From: CBDFLD01 sp965249005
Lineage (GTDB): Bacteria; Acidobacteriota; UBA6911
Length of the DNA: 64,000 nucleotides
Assembly (NCBI GenBank): GCA_965249005.1
Contig: CBDFLD010000008.1
Coordinates: 62,001-126,000, forward strand
Reading direction: 5' to 3'
Shown here: in pieces, positions 26,289 to 34,981 of the stretch
How positions within the stretch are numbered: position 1 is the first letter of the stretch
Layout: the number at the start of each line of letters is the position of its first letter
Notes under the pieces: generated by a model
What the model saw: only the letters and a program-made list of their open reading frames with translations
Told to the model about the DNA's origin: nothing
Databases searched by the model: none
Translations under genes and position numbers: made by a program

Positions 26289-28530
26289 GATGCGTGCGTC
26301 CGGCGCGATCTGGTTCGAGTTCCAGCAGGATTGATTTGTCCGAACCCCTGGTCATGAGAGTGAAATGAATCCTCCCGGGATCTTGCGGATCGGTGATGAC
26401 ATTCTCCAGCACCCGGTTGCGGAGAGACGGGGCGGTGACGTTCTCTATCTGAGCCCCGCTGACGTCGAGCGTTCCGTCCCATCGCCGCCAAGCTCTGGGG
26501 TTCGCATGTTGCCCAGGGTCGGAGTCCGACCAGAAGGATACCTCCATGATTCGATGGTTTCCGCCGGATGCCGTAAGGAAATCCCGGGTCCAGATGTCCT
26601 TACCGTTTTTTACCAGCGTGACCCGGTCGATCGGCGCGGTCCCCATCACCTGCCCTCGGATGCGGCGCCTTGCCGCGAAAGGGATCCTGGATCCCATTGG
26701 GGCGCCGTTGAGCGTGAGGTCGAGGATGATTCTCTGTCCGGTGGTGGCGTAAGAGTGTCGGGCTCTCAGGGCGCTAAAAATGGCGTCGGCCGTTTTTTCC
26801 GGGGCCAGGACCGCCGCCAATCCATTTTGTTGCACGTAGCCGTAAAGAAAAGGTGAGGAGTATCCGGGGTGACTGAAATGATCGTCGGAGGCGGCGACAA
26901 AGCCTACCTCGTGTCCTTCGGCCAAGTACCGTCGTCCAAACCATTCGAAGTTGCCGTGACCCGACATGATTTCCACCAGCCGTTCCATCAGGTGATTGCT
27001 CCTCGTCCAATCCCCCGCCATGTGAGCGTGAGGAATGATCAGGACATCACGCATGTCGTTTCCACGCGCCAAGCCTTGATAGAGTTGTGGCAGATCGGGC
27101 GTGGTCTGGGCTGCAACGCGGTTCCTTCCTTCCGGGGTCCGAAACAGGACATTGTGGTGTCCGCCGCGACTGGTCCCCACGGTCCATTCATACCCAAGGA
27201 AAGCAATGAACTCGCCTTCACGGTTGAACTGCCGTACCTTCTGACGCAGCACCTCCCACTCGAAATCGTCCATCCAGAGGTCGTGCTCGGAATGCGTGAG
27301 AAAGTCGAGTCGCGACTCGTCCCGTCCGAACCGGAAGTAAGCTTCAGGTGTTCCCAACCCTTCGGCAAAACCGGAGTGGCCGTGCGTATCTCCCCAGTAA
27401 ATTCGCCCGGGCACTTGCTTTCGCACCCAGATCGGGTTGCTGTGACCGGTGATCGCCCCGTCGCTCGAGCGGAAAGAAAAGCGATAGACTCCTGGTTCAG
27501 CAAACTGGATCCCCTTCACCAGATGAATGGCATCGTCGCCGGGATCGATCCCGCCGAAATCTTCCCCGTTGACCTGGATCTCGTACCCCGGGATCGGTCC
27601 GCTCGCGCGGTTCAAATAACGATCCTCGCTTCTTACCGAAAGCGTGAAACGCTCCCCGATCCCGACAGTCGACGGGGCAAAGCCATGAACACTGTGCACC
27701 TCTCGGCCGGCGACCGTATAGGTCTGGATAGGGAGTATGATGAAGTTTTGATCCCCCTTGAAGTCGACATAGATGGGTAGAGGAACGGCATCGCTACTAT
27801 AGTTTTGAATCCGTAACCCTTTCGATCCACCCGCAGTGTCGCCGTACTTGACGGAGACGGTTTGTCCTGAAGTCAGCCGCGCGCCGCGAAGACGGAAGAC
27901 GACCGGCGCGGTGCCCACTTCGGCGATGCCGTGCAGCCCGTTCCAGGGGATCGTTTCCGGCTCGAATCTTGCAATGGGGTTGGAGCTCCGCACGCTCAGA
28001 AACCCCTCCGCGGCAGGGTCCGTTGTCTGGAAGTTCGTTCCGGAAGGAAACGCATAGCTTTGAAAATGCCGCCCGATAAGCAAGCCTCCTCCCGGTTCCA
28101 CGGCCAGATCCCCGACGATGTATTGCTGAGTGAAGGTTTGAAAACTTCCGGCCACGACGGGTTCCGGCGCATCGAGCTTGAGCGTCCCAAACGACTCGAT
28201 CGGGACTTCATCCCTGAGGATCAACTCCTGGATCAACCCATCGATTCGTTTCAACCTGGCGTTGCTGGCGGCACTATCCGGGTCCCTGGGGGCAATGACC
28301 AACCTTGGCAGGTCCGGATTCATTTGAAGGCCTGTCATCGACAGAGCATTCGACCATTCCCACAAGATGCCGCAACGCTTGGCAACCGTTTCTTGGGTTG
28401 TTTCGACAGCGGATTCTTGCTTGAGCTGCTCTACTCTCGCGCGAAGCGAAGGTGTGAGGTAGTCTGCGTCGGTCCGCGAACACCCGAGCAACATACAAGT
28501 CGCGATCGTGAGGATGAATCCTCGTATCAT
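26182..28530 (-). CDS. DUF3604 lipoprotein, frameshifted near the C-terminus
   Basis: A lipoprotein (lipobox LLGC) of about 780 residues before the break. After an N-terminal helical region and beta-rich domains (about residues 60-370), the DUF3604 core begins at GRIYWGDTHGHSGFAEG (about 375-390). It continues with THSEHDLW, IIPHAHMAGDW and ASDDHFSH. The DxHxH, EHD, HAH and SDDH clusters look like a PHP-type metal site, suggesting a metal-dependent hydrolase outside the cytoplasm; the true reaction is not established. I take the ATG at 28530 because the signal peptide begins there. The true C-terminus lies in another frame at 25920-26288, so the gene is either a recent pseudogene or carries a sequence error. 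The upstream aminotransferase is 40 bases away. Confidence 0.82.
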   Translation of the reverse strand: MIRGFILTIATCMLLGCSRTDADYLTPSLRARVEQLKQESAVETTQETVAKRCGILWEWSNALSMTGLQMNPDLPRLVIAPRDPDSAASNARLKRIDGLIQELILRDEVPIESFGTLKLDAPEPVVAGSFQTFTQQYIVGDLAVEPGGGLLIGRHFQSYAFPSGTNFQTTDPAAEGFLSVRSSNPIARFEPETIPWNGLHGIAEVGTAPVVFRLRGARLTSGQTVSVKYGDTAGGSKGLRIQNYSSDAVPLPIYVDFKGDQNFIILPIQTYTVAGREVHSVHGFAPSTVGIGERFTLSVRSEDRYLNRASGPIPGYEIQVNGEDFGGIDPGDDAIHLVKGIQFAEPGVYRFSFRSSDGAITGHSNPIWVRKQVPGRIYWGDTHGHSGFAEGLGTPEAYFRFGRDESRLDFLTHSEHDLWMDDFEWEVLRQKVRQFNREGEFIAFLGYEWTVGTSRGGHHNVLFRTPEGRNRVAAQTTPDLPQLYQGLARGNDMRDVLIIPHAHMAGDWTRSNHLMERLVEIMSGHGNFEWFGRRYLAEGHEVGFVAASDDHFSHPGYSSPFLYGYVQQNGLAAVLAPEKTADAIFSALRARHSYATTGQRIILDLTLNGAPMGSRIPFAARRRIRGQVMGTAPIDRVTLVKNGKDIWTRDFLTASGGNHRIMEVSFWSDSDPGQHANPRAWRRWDGTLDVSGAQIENVTAPSLRNRVLENVITDPQDPGRIHFTLMTRGSDKSILLELEPDRAGRTHRVEARARSKADTRVLPPIDEAGIPECGNSLAAWVR

Positions 28531-28570
28531 AGGCAGGTGACCAGGGCAACTCGCAAAGGGCGCCCAGCCG

Positions 28571-29980
28571 TCAGCTGGGGTGGCTGGTTCCTTCGCTGCA
28601 CTCGAGCGGCTGGGGGAGACTCTCGACGTGCTCCCAATCCAGCAAGAGGGCTTTCGTTTGCTCGACAGCTTCGCCGAAAGCGACAACCCCGCGATCTATC
28701 TCGTTTTTGCCCATGGGCGTCGATAGACTGTACAGTCCCCGGCTTGCTGCGAAGATTCCATGGTTCATCAGGGCGAGGTGGAGCCAGGGTCTGACCTTGT
28801 CGCGCGAACAGATGGCGCTCCGATAGTCTCGAACAGAACGATCGCACAAATGTACCTGCGCCAGCGAGCCCGTCCCCGTGATGGTTCCGCCGATGCCGGC
28901 ATCTGCGAACACTTGCTTCAACCTCGCTCGGAGGCTGTCTCCTAACTGATTGATGCCTTCGATGGCCTTGTCGTCCAGTAGTTTCAGCGCTGTGATTCCG
29001 GCCGCCATGGTAACCAGGTTCCCGGTGAAGGTTCCGGAGTGAAAAAAGGTATCGGGGTGGCGGGGGTCACAGAGTTCCATCAGGTCCGCGCGGCCACCAA
29101 AGGCGCCGACCGGCAACCCGCCACCCATGACCTTGCCGAAGGTCGTCAGGTCGGGGCGTATTCCATACAAGGACTGGGCTCCGCCGGAAGCCAGGCGGAA
29201 GGTGATGATCTCGTCGCAGATCAAGAGCACACCGCATTCGTGGCAGACTTGTTGCAGACCGCAGAGGAAGGCGGCATCGGCGGGAATAACTCCTGCGGCT
29301 CCCATCACCGGCTCCACGATGACCGCGGCCAGTTCATCCCGGTGTTGCCGAATCAGGCCGGCTGTCGTCTCGAGATCGTTGAATGGCGCCACCAGGACCT
29401 CGTCCAGGATGCGGCTTGAAATCCCCGGCCCGTTGAGGACCCCCCTCGGCCATGCCGGTGCGCTGGATCCCGGGTCCAGGCTGACGCAAACGGCATCCAT
29501 CATGCCGTGGTAGCCCCCTTCCATTTTCAAGATCTTGATTCGACGGCTGTGGACGCGAGCGAGCCGGATGGCATTGAGCACGGCCTCCGTCCCCGAATTG
29601 GCAAAGCAAACCCGCTCGACCGACGGCACGCGTCGAACCATCTCTTCCGCAAGTACGAATTGCAGCTCGTGCGGCGAGCAGTTTACCGTCATTTTGGCGG
29701 ACTGCTCGGATATGGCGGCGGTGATCTCGGGATGCGCATGGCCGTGGACCAGCGCGGTATAGTTATTGAGAAGGTCCAGATACTCGTTTCCGTCGGCGTC
29801 GACGACGTGGCATCCTTGCCCTTGTTCTATGAAAGTCGGATAAGGCGCGTAGTAGGTAATGGAACGAGTCTCACCACGGGGCAGGCTTCTGACAGCCCTC
29901 TCGTGCAGCTGCCTCGAGCGTTTGGTCCTGCGTTCATAGGTGGACCGTATCTCATCTTGGATGGCTTTGAGAGATGGCAT
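28571..29980 (-). CDS. Class III aminotransferase, glutamate-1-semialdehyde aminomutase-like
   Basis: A 469-residue cytoplasmic PLP enzyme. Motifs in order are HVVDADGNEYLDLLNNYTA, ANSGTEAVLNAIRLAR (phosphate-binding), GGYHGMMD, EPVMGAAGVIP, ICDEIITFR (the Asp contacting the PLP nitrogen), and the Schiff-base lysine Lys283 in TTFGKVMGGGLPVGAFGG. The fold is that of HemL, but this subgroup sits with catabolic genes rather than haem genes, so it is more likely an amine or beta-amino acid transaminase. It begins the operon with the DUF3604 and M28-like lipoprotein genes. A close paralog is at 59069-60460. Confidence 0.9.
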   Translation of the reverse strand: MPSLKAIQDEIRSTYERRTKRSRQLHERAVRSLPRGETRSITYYAPYPTFIEQGQGCHVVDADGNEYLDLLNNYTALVHGHAHPEITAAISEQSAKMTVNCSPHELQFVLAEEMVRRVPSVERVCFANSGTEAVLNAIRLARVHSRRIKILKMEGGYHGMMDAVCVSLDPGSSAPAWPRGVLNGPGISSRILDEVLVAPFNDLETTAGLIRQHRDELAAVIVEPVMGAAGVIPADAAFLCGLQQVCHECGVLLICDEIITFRLASGGAQSLYGIRPDLTTFGKVMGGGLPVGAFGGRADLMELCDPRHPDTFFHSGTFTGNLVTMAAGITALKLLDDKAIEGINQLGDSLRARLKQVFADAGIGGTITGTGSLAQVHLCDRSVRDYRSAICSRDKVRPWLHLALMNHGIFAASRGLYSLSTPMGKNEIDRGVVAFGEAVEQTKALLLDWEHVESLPQPLECSEGTSHPS

Positions 29981-30225
29981 CCTTTCCTCGGCTGGTAGTG
30001 TCTCGATCCTAACTCAGGCCGACCGCCGGCACAAGCCACACGGGTAGCCCATTGCCGAAGGCTGCAGCCCGTTGCACTCTGCCTGGTGTAACTCGAGGTG
30101 GGGAGTCCGGAGGCGAGCAATGCCACGCTTGGCGACACCAAGGCTGTTGCATTGCACAGCTTGGGCTAGTTGCCGAGCTTTTCGGCGAGGAAACGAACCG
30201 TCGCTCTGGTCACCGCGTCGTAGTA

Positions 30226-31221
30226 CTAAATCGTCAAAACGATCTTGCCCCGTAGCGATCCCTTCTTTCCAATCGTATTGTCCTCCTGCAGGCGATGCGC
30301 CGCCGCCGCTTCGGAAAGAGGGAAGCTTTTCCCGATCAGTATTTCCAGCTTGCCTTCCTTGCGCCAATCGTTGATGTTTCTGGCGCAGGCTTGTTGCTCA
30401 TCCGGCGTCGCGTTGATCATGGAATAGCCAAACAGGGTCAAGTCCTTGATGTAGAACGGACCCACCGGGAGCGCCGGTCTGGCCTCGCGTCCGGCCATTA
30501 CGACCATCCGGCCACGGGGACGGATGAGCGGCACGGCGCGAACGAAGTCGGGATCCCGCTGGGTCTCAAACCACAGGTGAACTCCTTCTCCCTTGGTGAA
30601 CTCCATCAACCCGGAATCAACATCGTCGATCTTGTAATTCAGGACCAGGTCCGCACCCCATCGCTGACAGATCTCGGCCTTTTCCTTCGAGCCGACGGTC
30701 GCAATGACGCTGGCCCCCGCGGCCCTGCTCATCTGAACAACCATGGAGCCGACACCACCGGTGCCTCCGTTGACAAAGACTACGTCCCCAGCGGACAGCT
30801 TCGCCCAGCGGAACAATCCCAGGTGAGCGGTGATGCCTACCAGGGATGTGGCCGCCGCGTCCGTGTCGGAAACATCGTCGGGGGTCGGGTATATCCACTC
30901 TGCACGAGTGCAGACGAACTCCGCGAAGCTTCCTTGTCGCGGAGGGAATCCCTGGTTGGATCCCCAAACTCTATCGCCGGGCTTGAACCGCGACACTTCC
31001 GACCCGACTGCCTCGACCGTGCCCGCAAAGTCCGATCCCACGACGTAGGGCATCTCTATGGGTAGCGCGACCATGCCGGAACGGATATAAGTGTCGATCG
31101 GGTTGACCGCCACAGCTCCAACCTTGACGAGCACCTCCTTGGAATTCGGAACCGGAGTCGGAAGATCACCAAATTGAATGACTTCTGGATCACCGGTAGT
31201 CTCAATGTACGCAGCTTTCAT
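30226..31221 (-). CDS. Quinone oxidoreductase-like MDR-family reductase
   Basis: A 331-residue cytoplasmic medium-chain reductase of the zinc-free quinone oxidoreductase / zeta-crystallin type. The N-terminus (MKAAYIETTGDPEVIQFGD) and VVGSDFAGTVEAVG are typical. The NADPH-binding loop is VNGGTGGVGSMVVQMSRAAGA. No structural zinc cysteines are seen. It would reduce quinones or activated alkenes with NADPH. An IS256 element ends 86 bases upstream of the start and its transposase reads in the same direction, so the native promoter may have been separated or replaced. Downstream to the aminotransferase start there are about 245 bases with no gene that I can support. Confidence 0.9.
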   Translation of the reverse strand: MKAAYIETTGDPEVIQFGDLPTPVPNSKEVLVKVGAVAVNPIDTYIRSGMVALPIEMPYVVGSDFAGTVEAVGSEVSRFKPGDRVWGSNQGFPPRQGSFAEFVCTRAEWIYPTPDDVSDTDAAATSLVGITAHLGLFRWAKLSAGDVVFVNGGTGGVGSMVVQMSRAAGASVIATVGSKEKAEICQRWGADLVLNYKIDDVDSGLMEFTKGEGVHLWFETQRDPDFVRAVPLIRPRGRMVVMAGREARPALPVGPFYIKDLTLFGYSMINATPDEQQACARNINDWRKEGKLEILIGKSFPLSEAAAAHRLQEDNTIGKKGSLRGKIVLTI

Positions 31222-31299
31222 CGGACCTTCCCTTCACGTGATTCGAATCTGGAATGCGTACCGATAAAATCACACCCCGTCTCAGCTGTCAACGAGGCG

Positions 31300-31307
31300 T
31301 GGCGAGG
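31300..31307. repeat. 8-base target-site duplication of the IS256-type element
   Basis: TGGCGAGG at 31300-31307 is repeated at 32613-32620, directly outside the terminal repeats. Eight to nine bases is normal for IS256. The right copy is followed by another CGAGG, so the target was locally repetitive. Confidence 0.85.
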
Positions 31308-32612
31308 GGTCATGTCAAGCTGCTTGTGTAAAAAGGTCGAGGGTACGAGTTGGTCGTTGTTCCTTCCAATCGAGATTGAATCGATGGAAGATCGAGTAAA
31401 TGATTCTGTCGACACTCTGGACATTAACAAAGCAAACCATCGGACGCGTTCTCCGTCGAACCTCAACGAAGCAGCGTTCGATGACGTTGGTGGTTCGTAG
31501 CTTCTTCCACAGAGGCCGTGGGAAGCTGTAAAAGGCCAGTAACTCAGGGAGATCCTTCTCCAATCGATTCACCATCTTCGGATAATCCTTGTGCCAGCAA
31601 CGCTTCAGCCTCCTGAAAGCTGTCAGTGCATCCCGACGGCTATCGGCCTGGTAGATGGCCCGTGCATCCTGCTTGATCTGGTCTCGATCGCACTTTCGGA
31701 CTGAATTGACGATGTTTCGCATCTTATGTGCCCAGCAGCGTTGGTGCTGAGCTCTCGGATAGATCGTTTCAATGGCCGCTGCCAGACCTGCACAGCCGTC
31801 GGTCACAATCAGCTCGAGGTTATCTCCCTCTATACCACGCCGGTACAGATCTCCTAAGAGTCCTTCCCAGGCAGCTTGACTCTCTCCACTGCTGCGCATA
31901 AATGCCAAAAGCTGCCGGCTACCATCCGCTCTCACCCCGTAGGCCACCAGCATCTGCACCCGTTTCCGCCCACTCGGACGTCTTACCCTCAGACTCACTC
32001 CGTCCAGAAACAGTGTCTTCCATTCGTCACTCAACCGAGCTCGGTGAAATCGCTGTACTGCTTCATCTAGCTCTCGTGTCAGCTGCGATACCGTCTGTGC
32101 ACTGACAACTTCTCCCGTCATGATCGCCACAATCCGTCCCACCGTCCGTGTGCTGATTCCTCTGAGAAACGCCTCTCGTATCAGCAACGTTACCTCGTCA
32201 GCTCGTCGTTGAAACCGTTGTAATCCCTTCGGGAGAAAATTCTTGTTCCGGCTCCGGGCAATCCGCAACCGTAACGTTCCAAAGCGGGTCACAAAGTCCC
32301 GTTCATAGTATCCATTGCGGTACTCTCTCTTTCTCTGCCCACCTCTTTCATACCATCCAAAGCCACAATAACGGTCTCTCTGCCGCTGTGATTCAGTCTC
32401 GAAATACCGTTTCCACGCCAGCTTTGTCTTGCTATACACATCTCCCCAAAAGTCTTCTTTTACCTCATCAAGGAAATGTTGGAATTGTTCGGTCATCGGT
32501 GTTAATTTCGCCATTGGGTGTAAGCTCCTTTCTTGGAGTTGGTTTTTGCCATCGCAGCGAAAAAACCAAACTTACACCCTCTTTCTTTTTACACAAGCAA
32601 AGTTACATCACC
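31308..32612 (-). mobile_element. IS256-family insertion sequence, 1305 bp
   Basis: Terminal inverted repeats read inward as GGTCATGTCAAGCTGC on the left and GGTGATGTAACTTTGC on the right. The shared block TGCTTGTGTAAAAAG continues both, and GAGGGT follows a few bases further in. An 8-base duplication (TGGCGAGG) flanks the element. One intact IS256 transposase gene fills it on the minus strand. It lies between the oxidoreductase gene and the double-dyad repeat upstream of the amine oxidase and does not interrupt a recognisable gene. Confidence 0.9.
31315..32514 (-). CDS. IS256-family transposase
   Basis: A 399-residue Mutator-type transposase. Visible family features are the region GISTRTVGRIVAIMTGE, the first catalytic Asp in LFLDGVSLRV, the second in LIVTDGCAGLAAAI, the signature QRCWAHKMRNI, and a Glu in TTNVIERCFVEVRRRT near the C-terminus. 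The ATG at 32514 has AAAGGAG about ten bases upstream. The gene is uninterrupted and its stop lies close to the left terminal repeat, as usual. Confidence 0.95.
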   Translation of the reverse strand: MAKLTPMTEQFQHFLDEVKEDFWGDVYSKTKLAWKRYFETESQRQRDRYCGFGWYERGGQRKREYRNGYYERDFVTRFGTLRLRIARSRNKNFLPKGLQRFQRRADEVTLLIREAFLRGISTRTVGRIVAIMTGEVVSAQTVSQLTRELDEAVQRFHRARLSDEWKTLFLDGVSLRVRRPSGRKRVQMLVAYGVRADGSRQLLAFMRSSGESQAAWEGLLGDLYRRGIEGDNLELIVTDGCAGLAAAIETIYPRAQHQRCWAHKMRNIVNSVRKCDRDQIKQDARAIYQADSRRDALTAFRRLKRCWHKDYPKMVNRLEKDLPELLAFYSFPRPLWKKLRTTNVIERCFVEVRRRTRPMVCFVNVQSVDRIIYSIFHRFNLDWKEQRPTRTLDLFTQAA

Positions 32613-32631
32613 TGGCGAGGCGAGGCGTAGG

Positions 32632-32678
32632 CCGCTCACGCCGTGAGCGGTTGGCGTCTCTCGGAGAGAGACGCCAAC
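32632..32678. repeat. Double-dyad intergenic repeat, copy 2
   Basis: Two adjacent dyads: CCGCTCACG C CGTGAGCGG (32632-32650) and a perfect 13-base stem GTTGGCGTCTCTC with loop GGA and its complement (32650-32678). The layout matches the copy at 14905-14961: GTAGG, a dyad with centre CACGCCGTG, then a dyad with centre TCTCGGAGAGA. The stem bases differ between copies but pairing is kept, which points to a structured RNA or DNA element rather than chance. Confidence 0.65.
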
Positions 32679-32811
32679 CTCTGAGCGTTGACCCTCCTTA
32701 CTCCCCGAGATAAGATTCACCCACACGTCCCGTCACGAAAGGCGCTGGCTGGAAATATGCCTTTGGCTACAGGTATCGAATGCGTTTCTGCCATCGTCGA
32801 GGAGTAACGAA

Positions 32812-34824
32812 ATGAAAGTCAATGTCTTGCAATGGGTGTTTCTCCTCTTTTTGGCCTCGGGTTTGGTCATCTCGGACGCGCTACAGGCGGAAGTGCGCCA
32901 TCCCTTGGACGCCCTCGATGCCTCCGAGATAGCTTCGGCTGTGGCATTGTTGCGCGACGCCGGCCACGCGGACGATGAAGCGCTCTATATTTCGATTTCA
33001 GTCGGTGAGCCGCCGAAGAGCGAGGTGCTCGAATGGAGACCGGGAAAACCGATCCCCAGGACTGCCGCAATTACGCTGCGCAAGGACGCCAAGACCTATG
33101 AAGGCGTCGTAGATCTTGTCGCCGGTGAAGTGCGATCATTTCGTCACGTGCCTGGCGCGCAACCGATGGTGATGTTTCCCGAGTTCATGGCGGCGATGCA
33201 AGCTGCCACGCGCGACCCGCGAATGAAGGAGGGACTGGCCAAGCGCGGGATCACCGACCTGAACCAGATCTTTTGCGCTCCGAGAACCGTGGGCAACTTC
33301 GGGAAGCGGGAAGAGGAGACGAGGCGATTGGTGAAGGTGGATTGCTTCGATACCCGTGGTGTGAAGACGGATGTCTTCGCAACCCCGATCGAAGGTCTTT
33401 TCGCCACCGTCGACCTGGACACAAACGAGGTCATCACTGTCACGGACTCGGGGCTGGTTCCGATACCACCGGGAAATCATGATTTGGATCCCAAATCGAT
33501 AGGAAAGATGCGACAGGTGAGGCCGGTTTTGTTCTCCTCCCCGCGTGGAAGCAACCTCCGCATCGACGGCTCGACCGTGGCGTGGCAAAAATGGTCCTTT
33601 CACGTGAGATGGGACCCTCGCATGGCACTCGTCCTTTCTCTGGTGGGGATCGATGGCAAAAACGAAGGGTCCGAAAGAAGGTCGGTCCTTTATCAAGGAA
33701 CCATAGCCGAGATATTTGTCCCCTATCAGGACCCAACCGTCGGCTGGTACTTCCGCAACTACATGGATCAAGGGGAATACGGTCTAGGGGCGATGGCATC
33801 GAGGCTCGAACGCGGATGCGACTGTCCGGCCTCCGCGACGTTCCTGTCCCCGGTAATGTCCAACGCCGGCGGAGGCGCCGATACACTCGAGGACCGAGTC
33901 TGTATTTTCGAGCGCGCCACGGGCGATCCTCTCTGGCGACACTACGATTTTGTGACCGAGGCGCTGGAGTCCCGGCCGGCCCTGGAACTCGTCGTCCGGT
34001 ACATTGCCACTGTGGGCAACTATGATTACGCCTTTGATTGGATATTCGATCAGGGAGGCAGTCTCACCTTCCGGGGCGGAGCCACGGGAATCGATGGCGT
34101 CAAAGGGGTCCGGGCGCAACACCTCTCCGACCCCACCGCCAAGGAAGATACGCAATGGGGACCCCTCATCGCGCCTGGCCGTGCCGGGATCAATCACGAC
34201 CACTTTTTCTCGATCCGGCTGGATCTCGACGTGGACGGCGTCGACAACAACTTCGTACGTGAAGCGCTGGTTCCGGAAGCCTTACCCGCGGCGAGTCCGC
34301 GCCGCAGCGTCTGGCGTATAAGATCGCAGGTGGCCAAGATCGACTCGGCCGCGAAGTACCGACTACGGTACGATCGGCCTGCCCTGTGGAGAGTTGTGAA
34401 TCCACGCAAACACAACGCGCTGGGATACCCAGTGAGTTACGCTCTTCGGACCAGCGGCAACGCACTCCCGGTCGTAGCACCGGAGGATCCCCCTTTGAGC
34501 CGTGCGGGTTTCGCAGGCTATCATTTGTGGGTGACCCCCTATCGCCCCGGCGAACGATTCGCGGCCGGACCCTATCCCAACCAATCACCACCCGGCCAGG
34601 GATTGCCAGCCTGGACCTCTCATCAACGGGATATCGAAGATGAGGATCTCGTACTCTGGTATACCCTGGGCTTTCACCACGTTCCGTCGGCTGAGGATTG
34701 GCCCGTTTACAACCTTGCGTGGCATAGCCTCACTCTGCGACCATACAATTTCTTTGATCAGAACCCCGCTCTGGATGTTCCTCCGTTAGAGCGTGACTCT
34801 GAAGCGACCACCGGAAAGCGCTAA
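32812..34824 (+). CDS. Copper amine oxidase (primary-amine oxidase)
   Basis: A 670-residue exported quinoenzyme that oxidises primary amines to aldehydes with release of ammonia and hydrogen peroxide. After a signal peptide (about 25 residues) come the small N-terminal domains and the large catalytic beta-sandwich. The topaquinone precursor is Tyr404 in VGNYDYAFDW, the catalytic base is Asp319 in NYMDQGEYG, and the copper ligands are His462 and His464 in NHDHFF and His638 in AWHSLTLRP. All key residues are present. The length fits the family. It lies 157 bases upstream of the sarcosine oxidase genes on the same strand, in keeping with an amine-oxidation cluster. Confidence 0.95.
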   Translation: MKVNVLQWVFLLFLASGLVISDALQAEVRHPLDALDASEIASAVALLRDAGHADDEALYISISVGEPPKSEVLEWRPGKPIPRTAAITLRKDAKTYEGVVDLVAGEVRSFRHVPGAQPMVMFPEFMAAMQAATRDPRMKEGLAKRGITDLNQIFCAPRTVGNFGKREEETRRLVKVDCFDTRGVKTDVFATPIEGLFATVDLDTNEVITVTDSGLVPIPPGNHDLDPKSIGKMRQVRPVLFSSPRGSNLRIDGSTVAWQKWSFHVRWDPRMALVLSLVGIDGKNEGSERRSVLYQGTIAEIFVPYQDPTVGWYFRNYMDQGEYGLGAMASRLERGCDCPASATFLSPVMSNAGGGADTLEDRVCIFERATGDPLWRHYDFVTEALESRPALELVVRYIATVGNYDYAFDWIFDQGGSLTFRGGATGIDGVKGVRAQHLSDPTAKEDTQWGPLIAPGRAGINHDHFFSIRLDLDVDGVDNNFVREALVPEALPAASPRRSVWRIRSQVAKIDSAAKYRLRYDRPALWRVVNPRKHNALGYPVSYALRTSGNALPVVAPEDPPLSRAGFAGYHLWVTPYRPGERFAAGPYPNQSPPGQGLPAWTSHQRDIEDEDLVLWYTLGFHHVPSAEDWPVYNLAWHSLTLRPYNFFDQNPALDVPPLERDSEATTGKR

Positions 34825-34981
34825 TTGCATTGCAACTCGGATAGTCGGAAACTTCCCCCTTGACGCGGGACACTTCTTGGAAATAATCTCCAACGTCTCG
34901 CCGACGCTGAGGCGACTGCCGATCGATAATTGTCAGTCGAGGTGAGACCGAGCCGCGCCTGTGCCGGGGCGCAGAGGACCT

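Noticed and set aside
26311..26325. GGTTCGAGTTCC resembling a tRNA T-arm
   Set aside because: It lies in coding sequence and no acceptor or anticodon arm can be built around it.
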